A stretch of DNA of 64,000 nt from Yinghuangia sp051388915 (GCF_051388915.1 NZ_JBPKBH010000007.1:442169-506168), one strand, 5' to 3'; positions 17,003 to 25,904 are shown, counted from the first letter of the stretch. Notes: a model not told the origin generated them from the sequence alone. Program-made: numbers and translations.

Positions 17003-18763
17003 GTGCCTCAGCTCCGGATCGCCCTCAGCCAGCTCAACCCGACCGTCGGCGACCTGACCCGCAACGCGGACCTGGTCGTCACCTGGACCCGCCGCGCCGC
17101 CGAACAGGGCGCGCACCTGGTCGCCTTCCCCGAGATGGTGCTCACCGGCTACCCGGTCGAGGACCTCGCGCTGCGCCCGTCCTTCGTCGAGGCCTCGCGC
17201 CGCACGCTCGACGCTCTCGCACGGCGGCTCGCCGACGAGGGCCTGGGCGACACGCCGGTGGTGGTCGGCTACCTCGACCGCTGCGACACCTCCACGCCGC
17301 GGCTCGGCCTGCCCGCGGGCGCGCCGCAGAATGCGGCGGCCGTGCTGCACGGCGGCCGGGTGGCCGCGCGCACGGTGAAGCACCACCTTCCCAACTACGG
17401 CGTGTTCGACGAGTTCCGCCACTTCGTGCCGGGTGACACGCTCACCGTCGTGCGGGTGCGCGGCATCGACGTCGCGCTCGCCATCTGCGAGGACCTGTGG
17501 CAGGACGGCGGCCCCGTGGCGGCGGTGCGGGCCGCCGGGGCCGGGCTGCTGGTGGTCGTCAACGGGTCGCCGTACGAGCGGGCCAAGGACGACGTACGCC
17601 TCGACCTGGCCAGGCGGCGGGCCTCCGAGGCGGGTTGCGCGCTGGCGTACGTCAACATGGTCGGAGGCCAGGACGAGTTGGTCTTCGACGGCGACTCCCT
17701 CGTCGTCGGGCCCGACGGCCGACTGATCGCCCGCGCACCGCAGTTCGAGGACGCGCTGCTGGTCACCGACCTGGAGCTGCCGGCCGCGTCCACCGACGAC
17801 AGCGCCTACAGCGCGGGCGACGTGGTCGCGGACGGGCTGACGATCGTGCAGGCGACGATCTCCGACACGCCCGTGCCGCCCTACCGGCCGATGGCCCCGT
17901 CGATCGCCGACCACCTCTCCGACGACGCCGAGGTCTATGCGGCCACCGTCACCGGCCTGCGAGACTACGCCGCGAAGAACGGCTTCAAGTCCGTGGTCCT
18001 GGGCCTGTCCGGCGGCATCGACTCCGCCCTCGTGGCGGCCATCGCGGCGGACGCGATGGGCGCGGAGAACGTGTACGCCATTTCCATGCCGAGCAAGTAC
18101 TCCTCGGAGCACTCCAAGGACGACGCGGCGGACAGCGCGGAGCGCATCGGTCTCAACTACCGGCAGGTCCCGATCGGCCCGATGGTCGACGCGTACCACG
18201 ACGCGGTGCACCTGACGGGCGTCGCGGAGGAGAACCTCCAGGCGCGCGTCCGCGGCACGACGCTGATGGGCGTGTCGAACCAGGACGGCCACCTCGTCCT
18301 CGCGACCGGCAACAAGAGCGAGCTGGCCTGCGGCTACTCCACGCTGTACGGCGACGCGGTCGGCGGCTTCGCGCCGATCAAGGACCTCCCGAAGACCGTC
18401 GTGTGGCGCATCGCCCGCTGGCGCAACGCGGAGGCCCTGCGTCGCGGCACGGTGCCGCCGATCCCGGAGAACTCCATCACCAAGCCCCCGAGCGCCGAAC
18501 TGCGGCCGGACCAGAAGGACTCCGACTCGCTGCCCGACTACGAGATCCTTGACGACATCCTGGACGACTACGTCGAACTGGACATGGGCCGCGACGAGAT
18601 CGTCGCCGCGGGCTTCGACCCGGCGCTCGTCGACCGTGTCCTCAAGCTCGTCGACGGCGCCGAATACAAGCGCCGCCAGTACCCGCCGGGCACCAAGATC
18701 TCCCTCAAAGCCTTCGGCCGCGACCGGCGCCTGCCGATCACGAACCACTGGCGCGAGGGCTGA
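17003..18763 (+). CDS. nadE: Glutamine-dependent NAD+ synthetase
   Basis: A 586-residue two-domain enzyme that amidates nicotinic acid adenine dinucleotide to NAD+, the final step of NAD synthesis. Residues 1-270 are a nitrilase-fold glutaminase with the catalytic cysteine at Cys162 (AICEDLWQDGG). The C-terminal part is the ATP-pyrophosphatase synthetase with the P-loop LGLSGGIDSALVAAI (Ser336) and later motifs such as TGNKSELACGYSTLYGD. The fused form uses glutamine, linking NAD synthesis to the nitrogen genes nearby. GTG 17003 appears leaderless. The last eight codons lie inside a diverged tandem duplication that continues past the stop. Confidence 0.96.
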   Translation: MPQLRIALSQLNPTVGDLTRNADLVVTWTRRAAEQGAHLVAFPEMVLTGYPVEDLALRPSFVEASRRTLDALARRLADEGLGDTPVVVGYLDRCDTSTPRLGLPAGAPQNAAAVLHGGRVAARTVKHHLPNYGVFDEFRHFVPGDTLTVVRVRGIDVALAICEDLWQDGGPVAAVRAAGAGLLVVVNGSPYERAKDDVRLDLARRRASEAGCALAYVNMVGGQDELVFDGDSLVVGPDGRLIARAPQFEDALLVTDLELPAASTDDSAYSAGDVVADGLTIVQATISDTPVPPYRPMAPSIADHLSDDAEVYAATVTGLRDYAAKNGFKSVVLGLSGGIDSALVAAIAADAMGAENVYAISMPSKYSSEHSKDDAADSAERIGLNYRQVPIGPMVDAYHDAVHLTGVAEENLQARVRGTTLMGVSNQDGHLVLATGNKSELACGYSTLYGDAVGGFAPIKDLPKTVVWRIARWRNAEALRRGTVPPIPENSITKPPSAELRPDQKDSDSLPDYEILDDILDDYVELDMGRDEIVAAGFDPALVDRVLKLVDGAEYKRRQYPPGTKISLKAFGRDRRLPITNHWREG

Positions 18764-18853
18764 TCTCCAGTCGCCCTCGCACCTGTCCCGCCTTGTCACG
18801 AGCCACTGGCGTGAGGGGCGATCGCCGGTCGCTCCTACACCTGTCTTTCCTTG
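18738..18853 (+). repeat. Diverged 58-bp tandem duplication spanning the nadE stop codon
   Basis: Unit 1 (18738-18795) and unit 2 (18796-18853) align without gaps with 13 mismatches in 58 positions. Unit 1 encodes the end of NadE (ITNHWREG-stop). Unit 2 retains the equivalent codons (VTSHWREG) but lies outside the gene. It fills most of the space before the acyl-CoA dehydrogenase gene. Confidence 0.85.
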
Positions 18854-18880
18854 TAAAGATTGCCCTGTTAGCTTGCGCGG

Positions 18881-20626
18881 GTGGAGGACGATGAGCTGGC
18901 GCTGCTTCGGGACACGGCCGCCCGCATAGCCGAGTCGCTGCGGCCCGCGGACACGACGCGGCTGACCGCGGCCGACCCGTCGCGCGGGGCGGCGGTGCTG
19001 GAACGGGCCGGCCTGACCGGCATGCGCGCGGCGGGCGCGACGGCGACGCAGGTCGCCGTGGTCGCGACGGAGTTGGCCCGTACGTTGGCGCCGGTGGCGT
19101 ATGTCGACCGCGAGGCGGGCGACGACGCGGCGCTCACTCTCGCGCTGCTGTGCGCGGACCTCGTCGGGGTGGCCCGCGGAGCGCTGGACGATGCGCTGCA
19201 ACACGCGCATACGCGGGCGCAGTTCGGGCGGGCGATCGGGGCCTTCCAGGCCGTGGCGCACCTCGCGGCGGACGCGGCGGTGGACCTCGCCGCGGCGGAG
19301 GCCTTCGCGTCGCACGCGGCGTGGGCCGTCGACGCCCTGCCGCCGGACGAGGCGACAGCCGTCGCGACGGCCGCACGGGAGGTGTGCGCCGAGGCTGCGG
19401 TCTCCGTGTGCGAGACGGCGATCCAGATCCTCGGCGGCATGGGGATGACCTGGGAGCATCTGGCGCACGTGCGGTTGCGGCGGGCGCACGCGGAGCGGCG
19501 ACGGGGGGTCGCGGGAGAGCGGAAGGCAGGCGCGCTTCCCGACCTGCGGGCGCTGGACTCCCCCGCGGAGGCCGCCTTCAGGAGTGAACTCATCGCCTGG
19601 ATCGACCGATTCGACGCCGGGGCGCACGACAGCGCGGGGAGGCCCCGGCTGGCGTGGCACCGGGCGCTGTACGCGGCCGGGTACGTGGGCGTGTCGTTCC
19701 CGGCGGCGTCCGGCGGTCGCGGGATGCCCGCGGCCTATGAGGCGATCGTCAACGACGAGTTGGGGTTCCGCGGCATGCCCCCAGTCCCGCCGATCGGGCA
19801 TCTCGCGCACGCGCTACGGCGGTTCGGGAGCGACGCGCAGCGCGGGACGCACCTCGCCGACCTGCTGTCGGGGGCCGTCGCCTGGTGCCAGGGCTTCAGC
19901 GAGCCGGGCGCGGGCTCGGACCTCGCCGCGCTGACCACCAAGGCGCGGCGGGACGGGGACGCGTACATCGTCGACGGGGCCAAGATCTGGACCAGCGACG
20001 CCGTCGACTCCGACCGCTGCCTGCTCCTGTGCCGGACCGGCGGGGCCGGGCACAAAGGACTGTCGATGCTGATCGTCCCGATGGACGCGCCGGGCGTGCG
20101 GGTGGATCCGATCGTCACGGCCTTCGAGACCCGCGAGTTCGCACAGGTGTTCTTCGACGGGGTGCGTGTGCCGGTCGGCGACCTGCTCGGCGCGGAAGGC
20201 GACGGCTGGGGCATCGCGATGGCCCTGCTGGCGTACGAGCGCGGCCCGGCCGACATCGGCTGGACGTCCCGGCTGGCCGCCGCCGTCGCCGACATGCGCG
20301 TCCGCGGCACCGGCGGAGACCCCGTCCTCGCGCACCGCCTCGACCACGCGGAGCGGTGGCTGTACGCGCTGCGCCTGCGCGTACGGACCCGCCTGCGCAT
20401 GCGCGGCCCCGAGGCCGACGGCGACCCGGGGCCCGAGGGGTCGATCGACAAACTGCTGCTCACGCGCGTCGACAAGCTCATCGGCCGCCTGCGGCTCGAC
20501 CTGCTCGGCGACGAGGCGATGACCGGCTACCTGTGGTCCCGCGCGGCGGGCATCTACGGCGGAACCGAGCAGATCCAGCGGGACATCGTGGCGCAGCGCG
20601 TTCTCGGCCTGCCCCGGGGGCGGTGA
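18881..20626 (+). CDS. Fused acyl-CoA dehydrogenase (partial domain plus full domain)
   Basis: A 581-residue protein. Residues about 1-215 resemble only the C-terminal helical domain of an acyl-CoA dehydrogenase (ARGALDDALQHAHTRAQFGRAIGAFQAVAH, then ETAIQILGGMGMTWEHLAH). Residues about 225-581 are a complete dehydrogenase: a helical N-domain, the beta domain with QGFSEPGAGSDLAAL, and a C-domain ending AGIYGGTEQIQRDIVAQRVLG. The enzyme would use FAD to desaturate an acyl-CoA thioester. The architecture resembles the paired subunits of heteromeric steroid-type FadE enzymes joined in one chain. GTG 18881 has a -10-like TTAGCT (18868-18873) seven bases before it, suggesting a leaderless mRNA. Confidence 0.85.
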   Translation: MEDDELALLRDTAARIAESLRPADTTRLTAADPSRGAAVLERAGLTGMRAAGATATQVAVVATELARTLAPVAYVDREAGDDAALTLALLCADLVGVARGALDDALQHAHTRAQFGRAIGAFQAVAHLAADAAVDLAAAEAFASHAAWAVDALPPDEATAVATAAREVCAEAAVSVCETAIQILGGMGMTWEHLAHVRLRRAHAERRRGVAGERKAGALPDLRALDSPAEAAFRSELIAWIDRFDAGAHDSAGRPRLAWHRALYAAGYVGVSFPAASGGRGMPAAYEAIVNDELGFRGMPPVPPIGHLAHALRRFGSDAQRGTHLADLLSGAVAWCQGFSEPGAGSDLAALTTKARRDGDAYIVDGAKIWTSDAVDSDRCLLLCRTGGAGHKGLSMLIVPMDAPGVRVDPIVTAFETREFAQVFFDGVRVPVGDLLGAEGDGWGIAMALLAYERGPADIGWTSRLAAAVADMRVRGTGGDPVLAHRLDHAERWLYALRLRVRTRLRMRGPEADGDPGPEGSIDKLLLTRVDKLIGRLRLDLLGDEAMTGYLWSRAAGIYGGTEQIQRDIVAQRVLGLPRGR

Positions 20627-20643
20627 CCGGCGGGGTCGCTTGC

Positions 20644-20662
20644 ATCTGACGGATCATCAGAT
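20644..20662. promoter_or_regulatory. Dyad operator upstream of the amidase gene
   Basis: ATCTGA (20644-20649), seven bases, TCAGAT (20657-20662). The half CTGACGGATCATCAGAT is closely related to the element upstream of the SDR gene at 41460-41476 (13 of 17 positions). A TetR-type repressor site is plausible. Confidence 0.55.
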
Positions 20663-20723
20663 TACGTTCGCAAGTCCCCGGCTGATGACATTCGGCCCTG
20701 TCGCCCCGGCCCCGGGAGGTCCT

Positions 20724-22280
20724 GTGAGCACGTCCGATTCCGGCGCCGTACGCGACTTCCTCGCCGCCGACGGCATCACCCCCTCGGACGGCGAACTGGC
20801 CGCGCTGGTCGCGGCGCACGCCCAGGCGGAGGCCGAGGCCGGCGCCCTGCACGCGTCGGCACCGGCCGAGGGCGAGGACACCCGGTTCCCCGGCGGCGCC
20901 CCGTCCTTCGCCGAGGGCACCGCCTCCGCCGTCGCGCACACGCCCGAAGACTCGCTGCTCAGGACCGCCGACGCGCTAGCCACGGGCAAGGTGTCGAGCG
21001 TCGAACTGGTCACCGCGCTGCTCGCCCGCGCCGACGCCGTGGACCCTGGACTCGGCGTCTACCTCGCCCGCTTCGACGACACGGCGGCGGCCGCCGCGCG
21101 CGAGGCGGACCAGGCGCGGGCGCACGGGGACGTACGCGGTCCCCTGCACGGCGTGCCCGTCACCCTCAAGGACCTCATCGCCTCCCGCGAAGGCCCCACG
21201 ACCGCGCACTCCGCGGTCCCGCCCCGGCACACCGGCGGCGCCGACGCGCTCGTCACCGCACGCCTGCGCGACGCCGGGGCGATCGTGCTCGGCAAGGTGT
21301 CGCTGTCGGAGTTCGGCTTCGGCGCGGCCGACGACCCCGCGCTGCCGGTGCCGCGCAGTCCGTGGGACCCCGAGCGCTGGCCGGGCGGTTCGAGCGCGGG
21401 CAGCGCGGCGGGTGTCGCCGCGGGGCTGTTCCCGGCATCCGTCGGCACCGACACCGGCGGCAGCATCCGCATCCCCTCGGCGCTGTGCGGGGTGACCGGT
21501 TTCAAGCCGACGTTCGGCACGGTGCCGGTCGACGGGGTCGTGCCCGGCGCGCCGACCGTGGACACCGTGGGCCCGATCGCCACCGACGCGGCCGACTGCC
21601 TCGCGCTCTACCAGGTGCTGGCCGGGCTGCCCGCCCGCGGGCCGGGCGATCCGGGCCTGCTGCGCGGTCTGCGGGTCGCGGTGGACACGACCGGGTTGGA
21701 CCGTGCGGGGACCGATCCGGCGGCGGGCCGCGCGGTGGCCGAGGCGGTCCGCGTGCTGGCCGACGCCGGGGCCGTCATCCGCGAGCGTCCGGTGCCCGGG
21801 CTGGCCGAACTGGAGTCGGCGTGCCGGATCGTGCAGGGCGCGGAGACGTACGACACGCACCGGGAGCAGCTTGCCCGGCACTGGCCCGCGTACGGCTCGC
21901 TCACCCGCGTGTTCATGGCCGCCGGGGCCTTCTGGACCGCCCGCGACTACCTGCACGCCCAGCGCGTGCGCGCCCGCGGACGGCGGCAAGTCGCGGAATT
22001 CCTCAGCGCGTTCGACGTGGTCCTGAGCGCCACCGTCGGCACCGCCGCACCCCGGCTGGACGCAGGGCTCATGCACCTGCTCCCGCTCTTCTACACGTCC
22101 GTCTGGAACGCCACGGGCTTCCCCGCGGTCTCGATCCCCGGCCCGCCGAACGACGCGGGACTGCCGATCGGGCTGCAACTGGCCGCCGCGCCCGGAGCGG
22201 ACCACCGCCTGCTCAGCGCGGCCCACGCGGTGCAACTGCGCACCGACTGGCACGTGCGCCGGCCCGCGCCGCGCGCCTGA
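20724..22280 (+). CDS. Amidase signature family enzyme
   Basis: A 518-residue amidase. The Ser-cisSer-Lys triad is visible: Lys149 in GVPVTLKDLI, the cis-Ser Ser223 in PGGSSAGSAAG and the nucleophile Ser247 in GTDTGGSIRIP, with the 24-residue Ser-Ser spacing of the family. Residues 1-75 form an extra helical N-terminal domain. Substrate specificity (small amide, allophanate-like or aryl amide) cannot be read from the sequence. GTG 20724 is chosen because GGGAGG lies at 20714-20719; the longer ATG at 20640 would include the operator. Convergent with the EEP-family gene. Confidence 0.9.
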   Translation: MSTSDSGAVRDFLAADGITPSDGELAALVAAHAQAEAEAGALHASAPAEGEDTRFPGGAPSFAEGTASAVAHTPEDSLLRTADALATGKVSSVELVTALLARADAVDPGLGVYLARFDDTAAAAAREADQARAHGDVRGPLHGVPVTLKDLIASREGPTTAHSAVPPRHTGGADALVTARLRDAGAIVLGKVSLSEFGFGAADDPALPVPRSPWDPERWPGGSSAGSAAGVAAGLFPASVGTDTGGSIRIPSALCGVTGFKPTFGTVPVDGVVPGAPTVDTVGPIATDAADCLALYQVLAGLPARGPGDPGLLRGLRVAVDTTGLDRAGTDPAAGRAVAEAVRVLADAGAVIRERPVPGLAELESACRIVQGAETYDTHREQLARHWPAYGSLTRVFMAAGAFWTARDYLHAQRVRARGRRQVAEFLSAFDVVLSATVGTAAPRLDAGLMHLLPLFYTSVWNATGFPAVSIPGPPNDAGLPIGLQLAAAPGADHRLLSAAHAVQLRTDWHVRRPAPRA

Positions 22281-22292
22281 GCAGGCCCCGCG

Positions 22293-23324
22293 TCAGAACC
22301 TGAGGTCCGCGCTCACCGGGCGGTGGTCGCTGGGCGTCTTGGGCAGCACCTTGGCGCTGACCGTGTCGACGCCGCGCACCATCACGTGGTCGATGGCGGC
22401 CATCGGCAGGGACGAGGGCCAGGTGAAGCCGAAGCCGCCGCCCGCGGCCTCCTGCGCGTCGGTCAGGCCGTCGGTCAGGGGTTCGAGGCCGCGGTCGTCG
22501 ACGGTGCCGTTGAGGTCGCCCATGAGCACGATGTTCTCGGCCTTGTCGGCGTCGACGGCGTCCGCGAGCCGCCGGACCGTGTCGTCGCGCGAGTCGACGC
22601 CGAAGCCGCCCGGGCCGAAGCGCACGGAGGCGAGGTGCGCGACGTACACCGTCAGGCCGCCCTTGGGGGTCCTGATCTCGGCGCGGAGGGCCCGGGTCCA
22701 GCCCATGCCGACGTCGACCGGGCTGACGTTCTCGATCGGGTAGTGGCTCCAGAGTGCGACGGTGCCTTCGGCGACGCGGTACTCGTACGCGTCGTCCAGC
22801 ACCGCCCCGTAGCGCCCGCTCTGGCCGGCCGGGATCTCCTGGAGCGCGACGATGTCGGCCTTCGCACCGAGCAGCGAGCGGGCGGTGCCGGACGGGTCCG
22901 GGTTCTCGGCGTTGATGTTGTGGGTGACCACGCGCACGTCGTACGGCCCGCTCCCGGCCGACGAGAACACCGTCCCGCCGAACATCGCGAGCCAGACGGC
23001 CACCGGCAGCAGCGTGGCCACGAGCGCGGTCCAGGACCGCCGTACGCCCGCCGCGACCAGGAGCGGCAGCACGAGCAGCCCCGTCCACGGCAGGAAGGTC
23101 TCCACGAGCGAGCCGACCTGGCCCGGGGTGTTGGGGATGAAGGAGTGGCCGCCGATGAACAGCGCTACGGCGGCGGCGAACCCGGCGACGATGCGGCCGC
23201 GTCGCCACGACGGCCGCTCCATGAGCGCCTTGAAGCCGGGCCACGGGGGCAGCCCGCGACGGGTGCCCCGTGCGCCCGCCGTCGCCGGCGGCGCGTGGGT
23301 CTCCCTCGTGCTGGGCCACGTCAT
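22293..23324 (-). CDS. Membrane-anchored endonuclease/exonuclease/phosphatase family protein
   Basis: A 343-residue protein. Three hydrophobic helices lie near residues 45-115 (IVAGFAAAVALFIGG, TFLPWTGLLVLPLLVAAG, LVATLLPVAVWLAMF). They are followed by an extracytoplasmic EEP domain with the motifs VVTHNINAEN, VALQEIP, VLMGDLNGT and the C-terminal SDHRPV. The fold hydrolyses phosphodiesters in nucleic acids, inositol phosphates or sphingomyelin; an exported, membrane-tethered form suggests a surface or lipid substrate. ATG 23324 is preferred to ATG 23384 because GGGAG lies about eight bases upstream. Confidence 0.85.
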   Translation of the reverse strand: MTWPSTRETHAPPATAGARGTRRGLPPWPGFKALMERPSWRRGRIVAGFAAAVALFIGGHSFIPNTPGQVGSLVETFLPWTGLLVLPLLVAAGVRRSWTALVATLLPVAVWLAMFGGTVFSSAGSGPYDVRVVTHNINAENPDPSGTARSLLGAKADIVALQEIPAGQSGRYGAVLDDAYEYRVAEGTVALWSHYPIENVSPVDVGMGWTRALRAEIRTPKGGLTVYVAHLASVRFGPGGFGVDSRDDTVRRLADAVDADKAENIVLMGDLNGTVDDRGLEPLTDGLTDAQEAAGGGFGFTWPSSLPMAAIDHVMVRGVDTVSAKVLPKTPSDHRPVSADLRF

Positions 23325-23493
23325 TGCAGTCTCCCGGGGTCGCGCGGCGCGGAGATCGTTTGCCGCCTGCGCCGAATGTCGCATACGTCCTCACAGGACG
23401 CACACCACGCACCGGGAGGTTCCCCGACGGCACGGCCGGGACGTTTCCGGGACACGACCGTCACAAACCCCGGACCGCCACCGCTTCGCCGCG

Positions 23494-24159
23494 TCAGCCG
23501 TCGGCCGCCGCGGGCCCCGCGATACCGCGCAGCACCGTGTCCACCACCTGCGCCGGAAGCTCCGGCGGCAGGTCGGTCTCGTGCACGAGCTTGCGGATCA
23601 GCATGGGTGCGGCGAGCAGGTCCCGCATCAGCTCCACCGGCAGGTCGGCGCGCAGCTCGCCGGTGGCGACGCCGCGGCGCAGCACCACCCGCATGGCCTC
23701 GCGCCGCCGCTCGATGACCACCTCGTGGTAGCGGCGGTGCAGCTCCGGGTGCTGCTTGACCTCGGTGAGCACCATGGCCACCAGGCCCTCGCCGCGCTGG
23801 CCCACCAGGTTCAGGCGCATGGCCTCCAGGAGGCGCACGAGATCCTCGCGTACGCTCTCCCCCGCCAGCTCCGGGATGGGCTCCTCGGCGGCCTCGACGG
23901 CCGCGATGACCAGCGCCTCCTTGTTGGGCCAGCGCCGGTAGATGGTCGCCTTGCCGACCCCGGCCTGCTGCGCGACCGCCTCGATGGACAGCGCGCCGAC
24001 GCTGCCGTGCTCACCGACGAGACGCAGCGTGGTCTCCAGGATCGCCCGCTCGACGGTGGCGCTCCGCGGCCGTCCGCGTGGGCGGGTCACCGGGACGGTG
24101 TCCCCGTCCGGTGCCCCCGCGTCGCGCCGTCCGGCCGCCTCGTCCTTCACCGCGTTCAT
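23494..24159 (-). CDS. TetR family regulator of the adjacent MFS pump
   Basis: A 221-residue repressor with an N-terminal helix-turn-helix (LSIEAVAQQAGVGKATIYRRWPNKEALVIAAVE, about residues 57-90) and a TetR C-terminal ligand domain. It starts three bases after the stop of the MFS gene and is co-directional, so pump and regulator form one leftward operon. By analogy with QacR/EmrR-type systems it probably represses the operon through the dyads near 25855-25904. Confidence 0.9.
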   Translation of the reverse strand: MNAVKDEAAGRRDAGAPDGDTVPVTRPRGRPRSATVERAILETTLRLVGEHGSVGALSIEAVAQQAGVGKATIYRRWPNKEALVIAAVEAAEEPIPELAGESVREDLVRLLEAMRLNLVGQRGEGLVAMVLTEVKQHPELHRRYHEVVIERRREAMRVVLRRGVATGELRADLPVELMRDLLAAPMLIRKLVHETDLPPELPAQVVDTVLRGIAGPAAADG

Positions 24160-24162
24160 CGG

Positions 24163-25740
24163 TCAGACCTTAGCGGTCTCGCGATGCTGTTCCGGCTGCT
24201 CTGGCGCGGTCTCGACGGGCTTGCGCGGCATCCACTTGAACACCACGACCGCGCCGATGGCGCCGACGATCGCGGACCCCAGGGCGGTGTAGTGCATGGC
24301 CTGGATGAAGGCGTCCTTGGCCGGGTCCACCCATCCGGCCCCGGTCGGACCTGCGTGGGCGGCGGCGCCGAGGGTCGCCTCGATCGACTCGTCCGCGCCC
24401 TTCGGCACGCCGTTCCCCGCGATCTCGTCGCGGTAGACCGACGACAGGACCGAGCCGAGCACCGCGACGCCGAGCGCGCCGCCGACCTGCCGCACGGTGT
24501 TCGTCACCGCGGAGCCGGCCCCGGCCTTCTCGCGCGGCAGCGAGGCCATGACCGAGTTGGTCGCGGGCGGCATGACCAGGGACATGCCGATGCCCTGGAG
24601 GAAGAACACCACGCACAGGATCCACATGGGGGTGTCGCGGCCCATCAGGGTGAACGACGAGAGGGTCCCGGTGACGACCAGCATGCCGACGGTCGTGACC
24701 GCGCGGACGCCGAACTTGCGGACCAGGCCCGCGCTGCGCGGCGCGAACAGCAACTGGCCGATGGCGAGCGGCAGCAGGAACAGGCCGGTCTCCAGCGGCG
24801 TGTACCCGCGCACGCTCTGGAGGTAGAACGCCATGAAGAAGGTCACGCCCATGAGCGCGAAGAACACCAGGCCTATGGCGGCCGAGGCGGCGGAGAAGGA
24901 CCGCTCGCGGAAGAAGCGGATGTCCAGGGCCGGGTGGTCGCTGCGCTTCTCGTACCAGACGAAGGCGCCCAGGATCGCGAGGCCGACGGCGATGGTGGCC
25001 AGCACCTCGGGGTTGGTCCAGGAGTCCTCGCCGCCCTTGATGATGCCGTAGACGAGCGAGACCAGTCCGGCAATAGAGAGCGCGACGCCGACCGGGTCGA
25101 GGCGGCCGGGGCGGGGGTCCTTCGAGTCCGGCACGATCAGGATCATGGCGATGACGCCGATGACCACGATCGGCACGTTGATCAGGAAGACCGAGCCCCA
25201 CCAGAAGTGCTCCAGCAGCGCGCCGCCGGTGATCGGGCCGATCGCGATGGCCAGGCCGACCGCGCCGGACCAGATGCCGATCGCCTTGGCCCGCTCGTGC
25301 GGCTCGAAGACGTTGCTGATGATCGAGAGCGTCGCGGGCATGACGAACGCGGCGCCGAACCCCATCACCGCGCGGGCGGCGATGAGCTGGCCGGGGCTCT
25401 GCGAGATCGCCGAGAGCAGCGACGCGACGCCGAAGACGACCATGCCGAACAGCAGCAGCTTCTTGCGCCCGAAGCGATCGCCCAGGATGCCCGCCGTGAA
25501 CAGCAGCCCCGCGAAGACCAGCGTGTACGAGTTGATCGCCCACTGGAGCTGGCTCTGCGACGCGCCCAATCCCTCGTCGGGGTCGGCGATGACCTTGATC
25601 GCGACGTTGAGGATGGAGTTGTCCAGCACGACCACGAGCAGGCTCACGACCAGCACCGCGAGGATGTACCAGCGGCGCTTGTGCACGTGCGGATCGACGG
25701 TTGTGGGCGGCGCGGCCGCCGGGGTGTCGGCTGTTGCCAT
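24163..25740 (-). CDS. DHA2 family (EmrB/QacA-like) MFS drug efflux transporter
   Basis: A 525-residue, 14-helix major facilitator protein expected to export drugs or other toxic amphiphiles using the proton gradient. Motif A is present as GDRFGRKKLLL after helix 2, and the DHA2 helix-5 motif appears as GPITGGALLEHFWWGSVFLINVP. Helix 1 carries the family WYILAVLVVSLLVVVLDNSILNVA segment. ATG 25740 follows a GGGGGGA Shine-Dalgarno; the in-frame ATG at 25815 lacks one. First gene of an operon with the TetR regulator; drug specificity unknown. Confidence 0.93.
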   Translation of the reverse strand: MATADTPAAAPPTTVDPHVHKRRWYILAVLVVSLLVVVLDNSILNVAIKVIADPDEGLGASQSQLQWAINSYTLVFAGLLFTAGILGDRFGRKKLLLFGMVVFGVASLLSAISQSPGQLIAARAVMGFGAAFVMPATLSIISNVFEPHERAKAIGIWSGAVGLAIAIGPITGGALLEHFWWGSVFLINVPIVVIGVIAMILIVPDSKDPRPGRLDPVGVALSIAGLVSLVYGIIKGGEDSWTNPEVLATIAVGLAILGAFVWYEKRSDHPALDIRFFRERSFSAASAAIGLVFFALMGVTFFMAFYLQSVRGYTPLETGLFLLPLAIGQLLFAPRSAGLVRKFGVRAVTTVGMLVVTGTLSSFTLMGRDTPMWILCVVFFLQGIGMSLVMPPATNSVMASLPREKAGAGSAVTNTVRQVGGALGVAVLGSVLSSVYRDEIAGNGVPKGADESIEATLGAAAHAGPTGAGWVDPAKDAFIQAMHYTALGSAIVGAIGAVVVFKWMPRKPVETAPEQPEQHRETAKV

Positions 25741-25854
25741 GAGGTGTCCCCCCAGGTCCCGGCCCGTCCGGGCCACGCGGTGGATCCGCTGCCTGTGTGG
25801 TGGCTTTGCGGCCACCGCACCAGCGGTCTCGTCAACGTCTCGACGGTACTCCTT

Positions 25855-25904
25855 TTTACGAAACGGTTTGGTCTCGTATCGTAAATACCTGGCAAACTGC
25901 CAGG
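25855..25904. promoter_or_regulatory. Operator dyads in the MFS-panB divergent region (25741-26041)
   Basis: Two inverted repeats stand side by side: TTTACGA (25855-25861) with TCGTAAA (25879-25885), and the perfect CCTGGCA-AAC-TGCCAGG (25888-25904). An AAACGGTTT near-palindrome lies at 25861-25869. This A/T-rich block is the likely promoter/operator of the leftward MFS-TetR operon. The rest of the 300-base spacer up to panB has no gene; a GAGG-type RBS for panB ends it. Confidence 0.6.

Noticed and set aside
1..18763. A complete nitrogen regulon with amtB/glnK
   Set aside because: glnA, glnE and glnA2 are present, but no ammonium transporter or PII gene was found in the window.
20640..22280. 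Amidase start at ATG 20640
   Set aside because: No RBS, the operator-like dyad would lie inside the gene, and GGGAGG precedes GTG 20724.
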